This document shows, piece after piece, positions 54,608 to 63,640 of a stretch of 64,000 bases of DNA (the stretch's first letter is position 1; each line of letters opens with the position of its first letter). The stretch comes from Porphyromonadaceae bacterium UBA2751 (lineage in GTDB: Bacteria > Bacteroidota > Bacteroidia > Bacteroidales > Muribaculaceae): contig DEJJ01000034.1 in assembly GCA_002353285.1 (NCBI GenBank), positions 144,860 to 208,859 on the forward strand. The letters run 5' to 3'. Below the pieces are notes generated by a model. It saw nothing but the letters and a program-made list of their open reading frames with translations, was not told where the DNA came from and did not search any database. The position numbers and the translations under genes were made by a program.

Positions 54608-57600
54608 ATGAAAAAAGGATTATTACTTCTCTCACTCGTTATGTTGTGCCTGCCGTTGATGGCAGAGCAACGCACAGCAAGCGAGGCGCAAAATGTGGCA
54701 AGCAACTACTTGCGAACCAAAGCAGCGCACCATCTTTTAGGTGTAAGTACACAACCCCCTCAGTTGTCGCTTTCGATGACTGGCACGAGTGCCGACAAGA
54801 AGGTTGACTATTATGTGTTTAACAACGGCAAGGATGACGGATTCATTATCGTCTCGGGTGACGATAAGGCTGCTCCTGTGTTGGGCTATAGCGATAGTGG
54901 TTCGTTCGACGCCAACGATATCCCCGACGGCATGCGCTACTGGCTCGAGTGCTACGCCGAGCAGATGCAGTATCTGCGCTCGCATCCCGAGAGCGCCTAT
55001 GTGGCTCCACGCTCGCAGTCCAACGTGATGATTACTCCATTGCTCACCTGCAAATGGAACCAGAACTCCCCTTACAACGACCAGTGCCCCACCTATGGCG
55101 CAGCACAGACTCGTGCTATGACAGGATGTGTGGCAACAGCCACTGCTCAGGTGATGTACTACCACAAGTGGCCCCAAAAGGGGACCGGTGAATTTACCTA
55201 TGTGTGCAACGTCAATGGCGAGGGTGAGCAAACGTTGAGTGCCGACTTTGGCAGCACCACCTACGACTGGGAAAACATGCTCGACTACTACTCTCCCAAC
55301 AGTTATTCTGAAGCCGAGGGCAATGCCGTGGCAACCCTCATGAGTCATGTGGGCATCGCTTCGCACATGGGATATGGCAGCATAAGCAGCACTGCCACTT
55401 ATGCCGCAATGGAAGCCTTGCGACTCTATTTCGGCTATAATTCGGGAATGAGAATATACAATCGCATAACCATGAATGCAGCGCAGTGGGACAGCCTCCT
55501 GATGAATGAGCTGCTAAATGCTCGCCCCATTATTTTTTCTGCAGCCACCCCTAAGGGCGGTGGCCACTGCTTTGTGCTCGATGGCATCAACGCTGAGGGA
55601 TATTACCACTTCAACTGGGGCTGGGGTGGAGTGAGCGATGGCTACTTCCTTATCACGGCACTAAGCCCAAGTGACCAAGGCATAGGCTCATTTGAGGGTG
55701 GTTACAACGCTTCTCAACAGATTGTTGCCAATGTCTATCCCGACAAGGGCGACCCCGTTCCTGAAAGATTCCTTGAAGGAATCTGCTACAAGTTCTGGTC
55801 GGCTCAGGATCACGTGAATTTGGGTCAGAATGCCAACTTGCATTATAGATTCTTGCAGTTCAACAGCTATGGTTACGGTTTGAGTGCTGATATTACGATT
55901 GGTTTTATGTTGGCCGACATTAACGGTAATATAGTCCAGTTCACAAGCAATAACACCCACACTTCTAATTTTAATTTTGGAACAAACTATTCATTGCTTA
56001 ATGATAAATCCTTCACCTATCACACTCCTGCCACTCTTGCCGATGGAGATTACCGTCTGTGGTTCATGTATAAGTTGGCAAATCCAGCTATTACCAGTTA
56101 CTCTTACCTTGCCAACTGCCCCAATATACCTCGTTTCATCAGTGTTAAGGTGCAGAATGGGGTGATGTACTTCTCTACTCCTGCAACTGAATCAGGACAG
56201 TTGAGCGTCACCGACCTTAGTGCTCCCGAGGAAGTGGGAGCAGGTAACAAGATGCAAGTATCAGCCTCTATCTCCAATGCCGGCAAGGAATATTTCGACA
56301 ACGTCTTTTTCGCCCTTATCGACAACAATGATAATTATAAGATATATGACCCTATTAATATAAATGTGCCCACTGGTGGCAAGGTGACTATCAACAGCAT
56401 CCTCACTGCCCCAACCGAGCCAGGCGAATATGAGCTAGTGGTTCTAAATAAGGATCTAGCCAAGATAGGTGGTGGCACAGTCACAGTGATGGTGCAGGAG
56501 AGCAGCAACTATTTCCTCACAATCAACACTCCATTGCAGGTGGCAAGCTACTACATGGATGTGGACAACGTGTGCGGAACTGCTGTGCTTGGCAACACAG
56601 GCACCGGCGACTATGTGGGGCCCATCCCTTTCATGATTCTTAGTGAAGACAGCAAGCAAGTTCTGTACAGTGGCAACACTAATGTCGTCACTGTTCCCGC
56701 AGGAGGAACTGCTACGGTGAATATCAAGACACACTTTGAAAGAGCACCTCAAGTTATCTACAAGATGTGCTTGCGTGATCCTAAATATCCCGACAGGAAC
56801 GTCATTTGGGGCGCTCAAGTTCCATTTGAGCTTAATGGAACCTGGCCCACTACCTTGCTTGACAAGCTAGTTAAAGACGGCATCAATGACGGCGACTATC
56901 GTATTGCCGACAACCTTACCATTGCCGACTATCACGACCAAAGCGTCTTTGCCACCAACGGTCGTGGCTCGTGGATTGAAGTGAAGTGTGGCGAGCACTT
57001 TGATGCTGTAAAGGATATGGGAGCCTTGAAGGCAGGCACCGTGTGGGGCAAGTATTTTGTGACCGACGGCAATCCTTCAATCACTCTTACCAAGCTTCCT
57101 GAGGCTGGTGTAGTGGAAGAAGGCGTAGTCAAGATGATTGACCTGAGTAAACCTTACACTCCCGTTCCCGACCAGGTGATTGACTTCACTGGATATTACT
57201 TCGTTGAGAACGGAAAAGCCGTTATTTATGCTTATGATGGCAACGATGGCAACAAGGGACAGGCTGTGCCCATCTCTTTCGACTGGCTCAATGCTTTTGA
57301 TCCTCTCACTGAAGGTGAATGCTACAACCTGCACGGTGTGGTAATGCTCACGCCTGCGGCCAGTGGCACTCCCGCTCTCATGGCCGATGAAACCGTGCCA
57401 GCCAATTACATCGTTTATCTCACCAAGTCCCCATCTGAATTAACTGCCATCTCTAGTGTGAACAATGATGACGTGAAGGTGAGCGTGAATGGTAGAACAA
57501 TCAATGTTGCAGGGGCCAGCAGTGTGGCTATCTACAACACTGCCGGCGCATTGGTTAGCAACAAAGCCACAGCTCAGTTGCCCACCGGTGTATATATTGT

Positions 57601-57640
57601 AATCGCCGATGGTAAGTGCTTCAAAGTGATAGTGAAATAA
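54608..57640 (+). CDS. C10 family cysteine peptidase (streptopain-like), secreted
   Basis: A protein of 1010 residues. A signal peptide (MKKGLLLLSLVMLCLPLMA) precedes an inhibitory Spi-type propeptide (about 20-140, with YYVFNNGKDDGFIIVSGDD). The peptidase domain has catalytic Cys174 in TGCVATATAQVMYYHKWP and His320 in GGGHCFVLDG, followed by NWGWGG. The C-terminal half is a string of beta domains, and the end (VAIYNTAGALV, LPTGVYIVIADGKCFKV) is a secretion-type tail. C10 peptidases of gut and oral Bacteroidales cleave host or bacterial proteins. The downstream lipoprotein gene starts 5 nt after its stop. Confidence 0.93.
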   Translation: MKKGLLLLSLVMLCLPLMAEQRTASEAQNVASNYLRTKAAHHLLGVSTQPPQLSLSMTGTSADKKVDYYVFNNGKDDGFIIVSGDDKAAPVLGYSDSGSFDANDIPDGMRYWLECYAEQMQYLRSHPESAYVAPRSQSNVMITPLLTCKWNQNSPYNDQCPTYGAAQTRAMTGCVATATAQVMYYHKWPQKGTGEFTYVCNVNGEGEQTLSADFGSTTYDWENMLDYYSPNSYSEAEGNAVATLMSHVGIASHMGYGSISSTATYAAMEALRLYFGYNSGMRIYNRITMNAAQWDSLLMNELLNARPIIFSAATPKGGGHCFVLDGINAEGYYHFNWGWGGVSDGYFLITALSPSDQGIGSFEGGYNASQQIVANVYPDKGDPVPERFLEGICYKFWSAQDHVNLGQNANLHYRFLQFNSYGYGLSADITIGFMLADINGNIVQFTSNNTHTSNFNFGTNYSLLNDKSFTYHTPATLADGDYRLWFMYKLANPAITSYSYLANCPNIPRFISVKVQNGVMYFSTPATESGQLSVTDLSAPEEVGAGNKMQVSASISNAGKEYFDNVFFALIDNNDNYKIYDPININVPTGGKVTINSILTAPTEPGEYELVVLNKDLAKIGGGTVTVMVQESSNYFLTINTPLQVASYYMDVDNVCGTAVLGNTGTGDYVGPIPFMILSEDSKQVLYSGNTNVVTVPAGGTATVNIKTHFERAPQVIYKMCLRDPKYPDRNVIWGAQVPFELNGTWPTTLLDKLVKDGINDGDYRIADNLTIADYHDQSVFATNGRGSWIEVKCGEHFDAVKDMGALKAGTVWGKYFVTDGNPSITLTKLPEAGVVEEGVVKMIDLSKPYTPVPDQVIDFTGYYFVENGKAVIYAYDGNDGNKGQAVPISFDWLNAFDPLTEGECYNLHGVVMLTPAASGTPALMADETVPANYIVYLTKSPSELTAISSVNNDDVKVSVNGRTINVAGASSVAIYNTAGALVSNKATAQLPTGVYIVIADGKCFKVIVK

Positions 57641-57644
57641 ATTT

Positions 57645-58409
57645 ATGATTAACATTAAATGGTTATTGCTTGGTGTCATGTCCATTGCTCTCATGGGCTG
57701 TGGCACCAAGACGCATACCATATCATTGGAAGATGTGATGAAAGTGGATCATGTTGATGCTGGTGGCAAGAAACTCATGGTAATGACCCCTGGCGAGGAT
57801 ACACATTGGAAATTTGTGAGCCACAAGCAGAGCAATTTCAAGGGTGCGCCAAGCATCGACGATGCCGCCATCGCCCTCAACGTGGCGGCCGCATTCACGC
57901 TCGACACCGAGTCGATGGATGTTTGTGGCGACCATGTGGTGGCTGGCGAGCACATTGCTGGCTACGACGATGTCACAGCCACGGGCCACATGCTCGTGGT
58001 GGGCGACAAGGTCTCAATTTTCCCTAACAGCCGCCTCCACCAGTCAATCAAGGCTGCCGTCGATGGCAAGGGACACTTGTTCCAGCAGTGCCTTATCGTC
58101 GAGGACGGCAGGGCAGTGGTAGAGCGCATTCCCCAGGCCATTCGCGACCGCCAGGCCCACATCATCTATCGCGCCGTGTGCATTATGCGCGATGGTGGCG
58201 TTGCTGTGGTGCAAGGTGGCGAGAAGATGTATTGCCACGAGTTCATCGATGCGCTCGTGGCCCTGGGAGCACAGCAGGCGCTCTATCTCGACATGGGCAC
58301 CTGGGCTTGGGGCTGGGTGCGAGAAAAAGGCCAGCCCCCACGCGAGCTCGCCGAGCACTTCGCCAACACCCGCTACCAGAGCAACTGGCTGCAAATAACC
58401 ACCCCCTAA
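57645..58409 (+). CDS. lipoprotein, possible phosphodiester glycosidase (NAGPA/DUF2233-like)
   Basis: A protein of 254 residues. The lipobox SIALMGC puts the lipid anchor on Cys19. The C-terminal part has AVCIMRDGGVAVVQGG followed by FIDALVALGAQQALYLDMG, resembling the G-A-x-x-A-L-Y-L-D segment of the DUF2233/NAGPA phosphodiester glycosidase fold. The similarity is partial and the usual following GG(T/V)SS is replaced by TWAWG, so activity is uncertain. It sits 5 nt after the C10 peptidase gene and is probably co-transcribed. Confidence 0.55.
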   Translation: MINIKWLLLGVMSIALMGCGTKTHTISLEDVMKVDHVDAGGKKLMVMTPGEDTHWKFVSHKQSNFKGAPSIDDAAIALNVAAAFTLDTESMDVCGDHVVAGEHIAGYDDVTATGHMLVVGDKVSIFPNSRLHQSIKAAVDGKGHLFQQCLIVEDGRAVVERIPQAIRDRQAHIIYRAVCIMRDGGVAVVQGGEKMYCHEFIDALVALGAQQALYLDMGTWAWGWVREKGQPPRELAEHFANTRYQSNWLQITTP

Positions 58410-58419
58410 CCCCTCCCCC

Positions 58420-58510
58420 AAAAAAGAGAAGAGAATACCCCTCGAGGTCCCCTGTGCCACGGCTGCCGTGGCCCCCAAAAAAGAAATTTTGACCGAAAAG
58501 GAACCGACCC
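58420..58510. repeat. second copy of the CCACGGC-hairpin repeat
   Basis: Matches 50650-50764 in block order: AAAAAAGAGAAGAGAA, CCCCTCGAGGTCCCCTGTG, the hairpin GCCACGGCTGCCGTGGC (58456-58472, without the TTT loop of the other copy), CCCCCAAAAAA, then TTTTGACCGAAAAGGAACCG. Only the right-hand flank is present here. Confidence 0.85.
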
Positions 58511-58547
58511 TTTTCATTCACTTTCCCCCGATTGCAGCGGCGCAGTG

Positions 58548-58578
58548 TTGCTCATTAATGAAATAATGTCTACCTTTG
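58548..58578 (+). promoter_or_regulatory. promoter of the beta-helix/LRR/dockerin gene
   Basis: TTGC at 58548-58551, 19 nt, TACCTTTG at 58571-58578, followed by a leader of about 95 nt. Confidence 0.75.
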
Positions 58579-58678
58579 TCCGCATTTCGACGCACTCATT
58601 GTGCGTCACTTTTGAGTGTATTTAATTGCCCAAAATAGCTATTATTCAAAGACACAATTATTTATAAACAACAAAACT

Positions 58679-61600
58679 ATGAAGAAATTTTTACTTTCCC
58701 TGTCAACAATCATTGTTGCGGTGGCAATTCTTCCACAGGCTGCTCAGGCTGGGGTGCGCTACGTCAAGGCGGGCGCTACTGGCAACGGCTCGTCGTGGAC
58801 CAATGCCACTGGCGACCTGCAAGCTGCTATCGATGCATCGCAGGCTGGCGACGAGGTGTGGGTGGCCGCTGGCACCTATCACCCCGACTCATTAATTAAG
58901 AACAACAAGCCCACCTCGCGCGCGTTCTTCTTGAAGGATGGCGTGTCGCTCTACGGCGGTTTTGCTGGCAATGAAACCTCTAAAGATGCCCGCATGGTGG
59001 GCGAGACACCTTTCAGCATGGTCAACGCCACCATTCTCAGTGCCGACGACGATGTGCCCGACGTGTGGGAGCGTGCCATTGCCGAGGGCTCTTCGTTCCG
59101 CCTCACATGGCGTGTCGAGAACAACGAGGTCATTGGCACCAGTGGCAACGCCTGCCATGTGCTCTACACCCCCGACGTGATCCAGAACAAGACCGTGATC
59201 GACGGCTTCACCCTCACTGGTGCTAATGCCAATGTGTGGCAAGCCAAGGCCTATGGAGGCGCACTCTATGCCCGTGGCAACGTCGTGCTCAACGCCTGCC
59301 AGGTGCTCGAGAATTCGGGCTATTTCAAAGCTCAGTCAACCACCGACAGTAACACCTACGGTGGAGCCGTGTTCCTCAATGGCGCTGGAGAGGCTGCCGT
59401 GACCAACTGCTACTTTGCACGCAACTACAGCCATTCGAGCTATGGCAACGGCATTGGTGGCGGCATCTACGCCCAGAACATCCGCGTGGAGAACTGCACC
59501 TTCGAGGACTGCGTTGCCGACGATGCTGGCGGTGCTGTTTACAATCAGGGCGGCACAGTGGCACGATGCCAGTTCCTGAGCTGCTATGGCGGTAGTGGTG
59601 GAGCTATCTACAACGATGGCACAGCCACTTTCAACACCATCTTCAACTGCCGTGGACTGCTGGGTGGCGGCATCATCAACTGGGGCACCGCAAGCTACAA
59701 TGTGGTGGCTGGCTGCTATGCCGATGCCCTTGAGTATGGCGACACCATGGGCGGACGCGGCGGTGGCATCCTTAATGCCGACGGCATGGTGCTTGGCTCG
59801 GTGGTCTACAACAACCAGGCATTCTGGGGCGGTGGCATCTACTGCACTGGAGGCAAGGTGGTGAACTGCACCGTGCAGCACAACATGCTGCGCAATCCCA
59901 GCGACACTGCCAACATTGGCTACCAGAATCACGACCTCATTGCTCAGCTCACTTTCAACACCATTGGCAACCCCGATGCCGCAGCTGCCAACTTCCTCCA
60001 GCCCACCACCTTCAGCGGCATTGCTCAGACCGACGCTCAGCTGCAGGCACTCATGGATGCCGACTGGAGCTTGGCGCAGGGCTCGGAGTTTATCGACGCT
60101 GGCACTCTCACCGAGGGCGTGAACGAGACTACCGACATCGCTGGCAACTCTCGTGTCATGGGCAATAGCATCGACGTGGGGGCCTACGAGAGCAACGCTA
60201 CAGCGGCCGCTCCTAACATCCTGGTGACCTTCGCCAAGCCTGGAACGACGGTGAAGCTGGGTGTGGGCGGAAACACTGGCGACAAGTTCACTATCGACTG
60301 GGGCGATGGCAACCAGGTGGAGTATAGCAGCGCGGCCTATTACACTCATGCCGTCACTGGCAATCAGGTGAAAATCTATGGCGACAAGCTGCTCGTGTTC
60401 CAGGCGCCCGACCAGGGCATCAGTGATGTCCACTTCAACAATGTTCCAGCACTCTATCGCATCATGCTGGGCAACAACAGCCTCAAGAGTCTCGACCTCT
60501 CGCAGTGCCCAAGCGTCAATGGCCTCTATGCCGAGTTCAACCAGCTTGAGAGCCTCGACGTGGCAAGCTGCACTGCAATGCGTGTGCTCGACGTGCATGA
60601 AAACATGATCCAGGGCACAGTCGACTGCTCGGCAATGAGCGAGCTCTCTAAGGTGGATGTGGCCAACAACAATATCTCCACTCTGCTGCTGCCGCATCAC
60701 GCCACTCTCAACTCTATCGACTGCGCCACTAATCAGCTACAGGAGCTCGACCTTAGCGGCCTCACTGGTCTTGACTATCTGAGCTGCCACACCAACAAGT
60801 TGCAGCAGCTCGACCTCTCAAGCCTTAGCATGATGACCGAGCTTTATGCCTACGATAACGAGATCACCAGTGCCGACCTCACTCAGTGTGTGAAGGCCGA
60901 GACTATCAACCTGGCGGGCAACCGACTCACCTCTGTCGACGTGAGCAACAACAAGGCCCTCACTGGACTCTACCTCTACGACAACGAGCTCACCAGCCTC
61001 GACCTGACCGCGCTCAACACTGTGCGCTGGCTCAACGTGGGCAACAACCACCTGCCTGCACTCGATATTGACAAGCAAACCAACCTCTCGATGCTCATTG
61101 CCGATTTCAACGAGATTCCCGCTATCGACCTCACCCACAACGCATCGCTCAGTCAGGTCAAGCTCAGCCACAACAATCTCAAGAGCATCGACGTGAGCAA
61201 GCTCTCTTACCTGAGCTGGCTCAAGGTCGACAACAACGAGCTTGAGAGCCTCGACTTGAGCAAGAACGCCTATCTCTACTGGCTGGAGTGCGACAGCAAC
61301 CGCATTGCGCAGCTCGACCTGTCCAAGAACTCCTATGTGCAGTGGATTGCCGCCGAGGCCAATTTGCTCACATCTCTCGACCTGAGCAACAATGCTGGTG
61401 TGCAGGGCCTCACCATCCAGGGCAACCTCATGGGGACCGAGGCCATCAACTCCATCATCGGCCAGCTCAAGAACGTGGCAAGTGTCGAGATCACCGACAA
61501 CAACCGCCTGTGGGGGCGCCAGCTCAACATCAGCTACATGCCTGGCACTAAGCTTGCCAACGTGGAGGCGGCGCAGGCCAAGGGATGGATTGTCACCGCG

Positions 61601-61789
61601 CTCTATAGCAGCGTCATGGGCGACGTCGATGGCGACGGAGTGGTTTCGAGTGCCGACGTGACGGCAATCTACAACTGGCTTCTCAACGAGGATTCCACTT
61701 TCCTCAGCACCAGCGATGTCGATGGCGACGGCTCTGTAACCAGCACCGACATCACCGTCATCTACAACATCCTCCTCAACGACAAGTAA
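58679..61789 (+). CDS. secreted beta-helix, leucine-rich-repeat and dockerin protein
   Basis: A protein of 1036 residues. After the signal peptide (MKKFLLSLSTIIVAVAIL...AQA) comes a parallel beta-helix, pectate-lyase-like region (about 25-505, with GGAVYNQGG and GGGIINWG turns). A PKD-like strand set (about 520-580, KFTIDWGDGN) follows. About thirteen 21-residue leucine-rich repeats (L-x2-LDLS-x4-L-x2-L-x4-N) fill about 585-915. The end is a dockerin type I-like pair of calcium loops (GDVDGDGVVSSADVTAIYN, DVDGDGSVTSTDITVIYN, from about 978). It is likely a surface or matrix-binding protein. The ATG at 58679 is chosen because the signal peptide starts there. Confidence 0.88.
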   Translation: MKKFLLSLSTIIVAVAILPQAAQAGVRYVKAGATGNGSSWTNATGDLQAAIDASQAGDEVWVAAGTYHPDSLIKNNKPTSRAFFLKDGVSLYGGFAGNETSKDARMVGETPFSMVNATILSADDDVPDVWERAIAEGSSFRLTWRVENNEVIGTSGNACHVLYTPDVIQNKTVIDGFTLTGANANVWQAKAYGGALYARGNVVLNACQVLENSGYFKAQSTTDSNTYGGAVFLNGAGEAAVTNCYFARNYSHSSYGNGIGGGIYAQNIRVENCTFEDCVADDAGGAVYNQGGTVARCQFLSCYGGSGGAIYNDGTATFNTIFNCRGLLGGGIINWGTASYNVVAGCYADALEYGDTMGGRGGGILNADGMVLGSVVYNNQAFWGGGIYCTGGKVVNCTVQHNMLRNPSDTANIGYQNHDLIAQLTFNTIGNPDAAAANFLQPTTFSGIAQTDAQLQALMDADWSLAQGSEFIDAGTLTEGVNETTDIAGNSRVMGNSIDVGAYESNATAAAPNILVTFAKPGTTVKLGVGGNTGDKFTIDWGDGNQVEYSSAAYYTHAVTGNQVKIYGDKLLVFQAPDQGISDVHFNNVPALYRIMLGNNSLKSLDLSQCPSVNGLYAEFNQLESLDVASCTAMRVLDVHENMIQGTVDCSAMSELSKVDVANNNISTLLLPHHATLNSIDCATNQLQELDLSGLTGLDYLSCHTNKLQQLDLSSLSMMTELYAYDNEITSADLTQCVKAETINLAGNRLTSVDVSNNKALTGLYLYDNELTSLDLTALNTVRWLNVGNNHLPALDIDKQTNLSMLIADFNEIPAIDLTHNASLSQVKLSHNNLKSIDVSKLSYLSWLKVDNNELESLDLSKNAYLYWLECDSNRIAQLDLSKNSYVQWIAAEANLLTSLDLSNNAGVQGLTIQGNLMGTEAINSIIGQLKNVASVEITDNNRLWGRQLNISYMPGTKLANVEAAQAKGWIVTALYSSVMGDVDGDGVVSSADVTAIYNWLLNEDSTFLSTSDVDGDGSVTSTDITVIYNILLNDK

Positions 61790-61834
61790 TGTGCTGAGCA
61801 TCAATGCTGCAACTCGCAGCATGGTCATGCAATT

Positions 61835-61863
61835 AAGGGACAAGGCTCCACGCCTTGCCCCTT
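61835..61863 (+). terminator. terminator of the beta-helix/LRR gene
   Basis: A stem AAGGGACAAGGC / GCCTTGCCCCTT (one A-C mismatch) with a 5-nt loop, followed by ATTTTCTT. Confidence 0.75.
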
Positions 61864-61963
61864 ATTTTCTTAAACCTAATAAAATATATTCTGTTTGATT
61901 TGTGATGATTTGTTGGATTCCTGCGCGAAGCGCACTGAGCCACAATTCTGCCTCCCGCCAGGT

Positions 61964-63046
61964 TTAGTGCTTGTGTATCGTCACCTGCGTGGCACCGAAG
62001 CCATATTCCTGGAAACTCGCGTCCTGCACCGTGCATGCTGGCCACTTGCGCTTGAGCTCGGCCAGCAATGCCTTGCGAAGCACACCCTCGCCCTTGCCGT
62101 GGATGAACACAATCTTCTGCCCAAGCTTGTCCTCATTGGCCTTCATCACCTCGCAGAACTTAGCAAGCTGGTAGTTCAGGATGTCGGCATTCGAGAAGCC
62201 AGCCAGGTTGTCAACCAGCTCGGCGATGTGCAGGTCCTGAACTATGATCTCCATCTTTTTCTTCTTGTGGATGGGCTTCGGCTGGCGACGGGGGCGGTCG
62301 TCCTGCCGGCGCTTCTCGCGCATGGCATTCTCCAGGGCGCTGCTGTCTATGCGCAGCGGCTTCGCTGGCAGGTCGTTGCGCGTGATCTCGAGCTGAAGCA
62401 CTGGCGTGTCAAAGTATTCGCTCTCATGGAAGCAGTGCAGCTTGTAGAATTTAGTCACGTCAAGCCGCAGCTGCACCAGCGCTGGGTTCTTGAGTGCGAA
62501 GCCCTTGCCCTGCTTGAAGGCGATGTACTGCACCGCCACGTGAGTCATCGAGTTCAGGTCGTTGTGACCAAACTCGTCAAGGGGAACCTGCGTGTTAGGC
62601 TCCACGATGTCGTGGTAGCGGGTGGTCCACTCGCGGTCCTCGTCGCCGCGGGTCATGTAGGCAAAGTACAGGAAATAGTTGCTGTCGTTCACCAGCATCG
62701 AGTAGAACGTGGTGGTGTTCAGATGCTTGATCTCGCGTGGCTCATAGGCCAGCACAATGTTGAGCACCTCGCCTTCCTCGGTCTCAAACACCGGCTCAAG
62801 CCGCTTCTCGGGCTCGGGCTTGGGGGCTGGCACGTCGGGCTCCACGAGTTTGCTCTTTATCACAAGGGGCTTCTCTTGCGTGACATGATGCGGCTTGCTG
62901 GTGTCAACCACCACCACCTCTCGTGACAGAACGGGGCGCTCAAAGCCGTCACTGTCTTCCACATACACCATTTTGCCCTCCACTCGGGTCACCTTGCCGC
63001 CTCCCACGTCATTGAGGAAGCGCACTATATCATTAACTTTTACCAT
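61964..63046 (-). CDS. DUF2027 and Smr domain protein
   Basis: A protein of 360 residues. The N-terminus (MVKVNDIVRFLNDVGGGKVTRV) is a small SH3-like DUF2027 module of the MutS2-associated type. A beta-rich middle and a basic linker (PRRQPKPIHKKKKME) follow. The C-terminal Smr domain (about 275-360) has IVQDLHI, FCEVMKANEDKLGQKIVFIHGKGEG and GFGATQVTIHKH. The KIVFIHGKGEG loop is the conserved Smr segment seen in RNA- or DNA-nicking proteins, so a role in nucleic-acid cleavage is possible. A longer open frame upstream is ignored because a -7 box lies at 63108-63101. Confidence 0.88.
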   Translation of the reverse strand: MVKVNDIVRFLNDVGGGKVTRVEGKMVYVEDSDGFERPVLSREVVVVDTSKPHHVTQEKPLVIKSKLVEPDVPAPKPEPEKRLEPVFETEEGEVLNIVLAYEPREIKHLNTTTFYSMLVNDSNYFLYFAYMTRGDEDREWTTRYHDIVEPNTQVPLDEFGHNDLNSMTHVAVQYIAFKQGKGFALKNPALVQLRLDVTKFYKLHCFHESEYFDTPVLQLEITRNDLPAKPLRIDSSALENAMREKRRQDDRPRRQPKPIHKKKKMEIIVQDLHIAELVDNLAGFSNADILNYQLAKFCEVMKANEDKLGQKIVFIHGKGEGVLRKALLAELKRKWPACTVQDASFQEYGFGATQVTIHKH

Positions 63047-63100
63047 AATATTTTTGTTTTTTAAAGCGATTCTCACGCCACCTGTCAAGCAGCGAGCCCA

Positions 63101-63108
63101 CAAAGTTA
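63101..63108 (-). promoter_or_regulatory. -7 box of the DUF2027-Smr gene
   Basis: TAACTTTG on the minus strand, 55 nt upstream of the ATG at 63046; no clear -33 box. Confidence 0.45.
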
Positions 63109-63315
63109 CACATAATTTTTGTAACCAGCCCCACCACCCAGTAAAAAGCAGTATCAAGAAATCTTGCGCCCTCATCCGCCCTAAACCGCTACCAATCAGC
63201 CGATTGTCACCTGTTGCAGGCGCTGCCCACTATTGCACCGCACCGTCCGCCTGCACCATCCATCCACCTCATCCTCAGCCATTTCCGCCCAATCATAGCC
63301 CCCTATAAATTGATA

Positions 63316-63347
63316 TTGTTTTTCATTCCACCATCGTTTTACCTTTG
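63316..63347 (+). promoter_or_regulatory. promoter upstream of the MITE-like element
   Basis: TTG at 63316-63318, 21 nt, TACCTTTG at 63340-63347. The transcript would run through the 241-bp element into the frame at 63641, so the element appears to have inserted into the 5' leader of that gene. Confidence 0.65.
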
Positions 63348-63388
63348 CCTCCCAAAAAACTATCAACCATCTAAACACACTTTTATAT

Positions 63389-63629
63389 ACCTGTTGGCGG
63401 AATTAAGTTGATAATGAATTATAATAAAACATATTGGTTTTCAGGCATTAGCGTCGAAGACGCTAGGCGGGTCGAAGACCCGACTTTGTGCGTAAGACCA
63501 TGCAAGAGCCCCGTAGGGGTTCGCAGCTTGGTCCTTACTGAATCTGACGAAAAGTGCCTCGATGAGGAACTTCTTTATTATCAAAGTGTTCTGCCAAAAT
63601 CTGATGTTTTATTAATTCCGCCAACGGGT
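63389..63629. mobile_element. MITE-like element with 18-bp terminal inverted repeats and 10-bp target duplication
   Basis: The left end ACCTGTTGGCGGAATTAA (63389-63406) and the right end TTAATTCCGCCAACGGGT (63612-63629) are inverted copies with one mismatch. Directly outside them ACTTTTATAT stands at 63379-63388 and again at 63630-63639, a 10-bp target duplication. The interior holds four small hairpins (GCGTCGAAGACGC, CGGGTCGAAGACCCG, CCCCGTAGGGG, CCTCGATGAGG) and blocks (GGGGTTCGCAGCTTGG, GAGGAACTTC) that match the dispersed repeat at 6817-7196 in reverse orientation. A frame open through it (63408-63644) is not a convincing gene. No transposase is encoded. Confidence 0.85.
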
Positions 63630-63640
63630 ACTTTTATATT

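Noticed and set aside
59336..60700. Minus-strand frame of 454 codons
   Set aside because: Antisense to the beta-helix region of the dockerin protein; His/Val/Ala-rich and without motifs.
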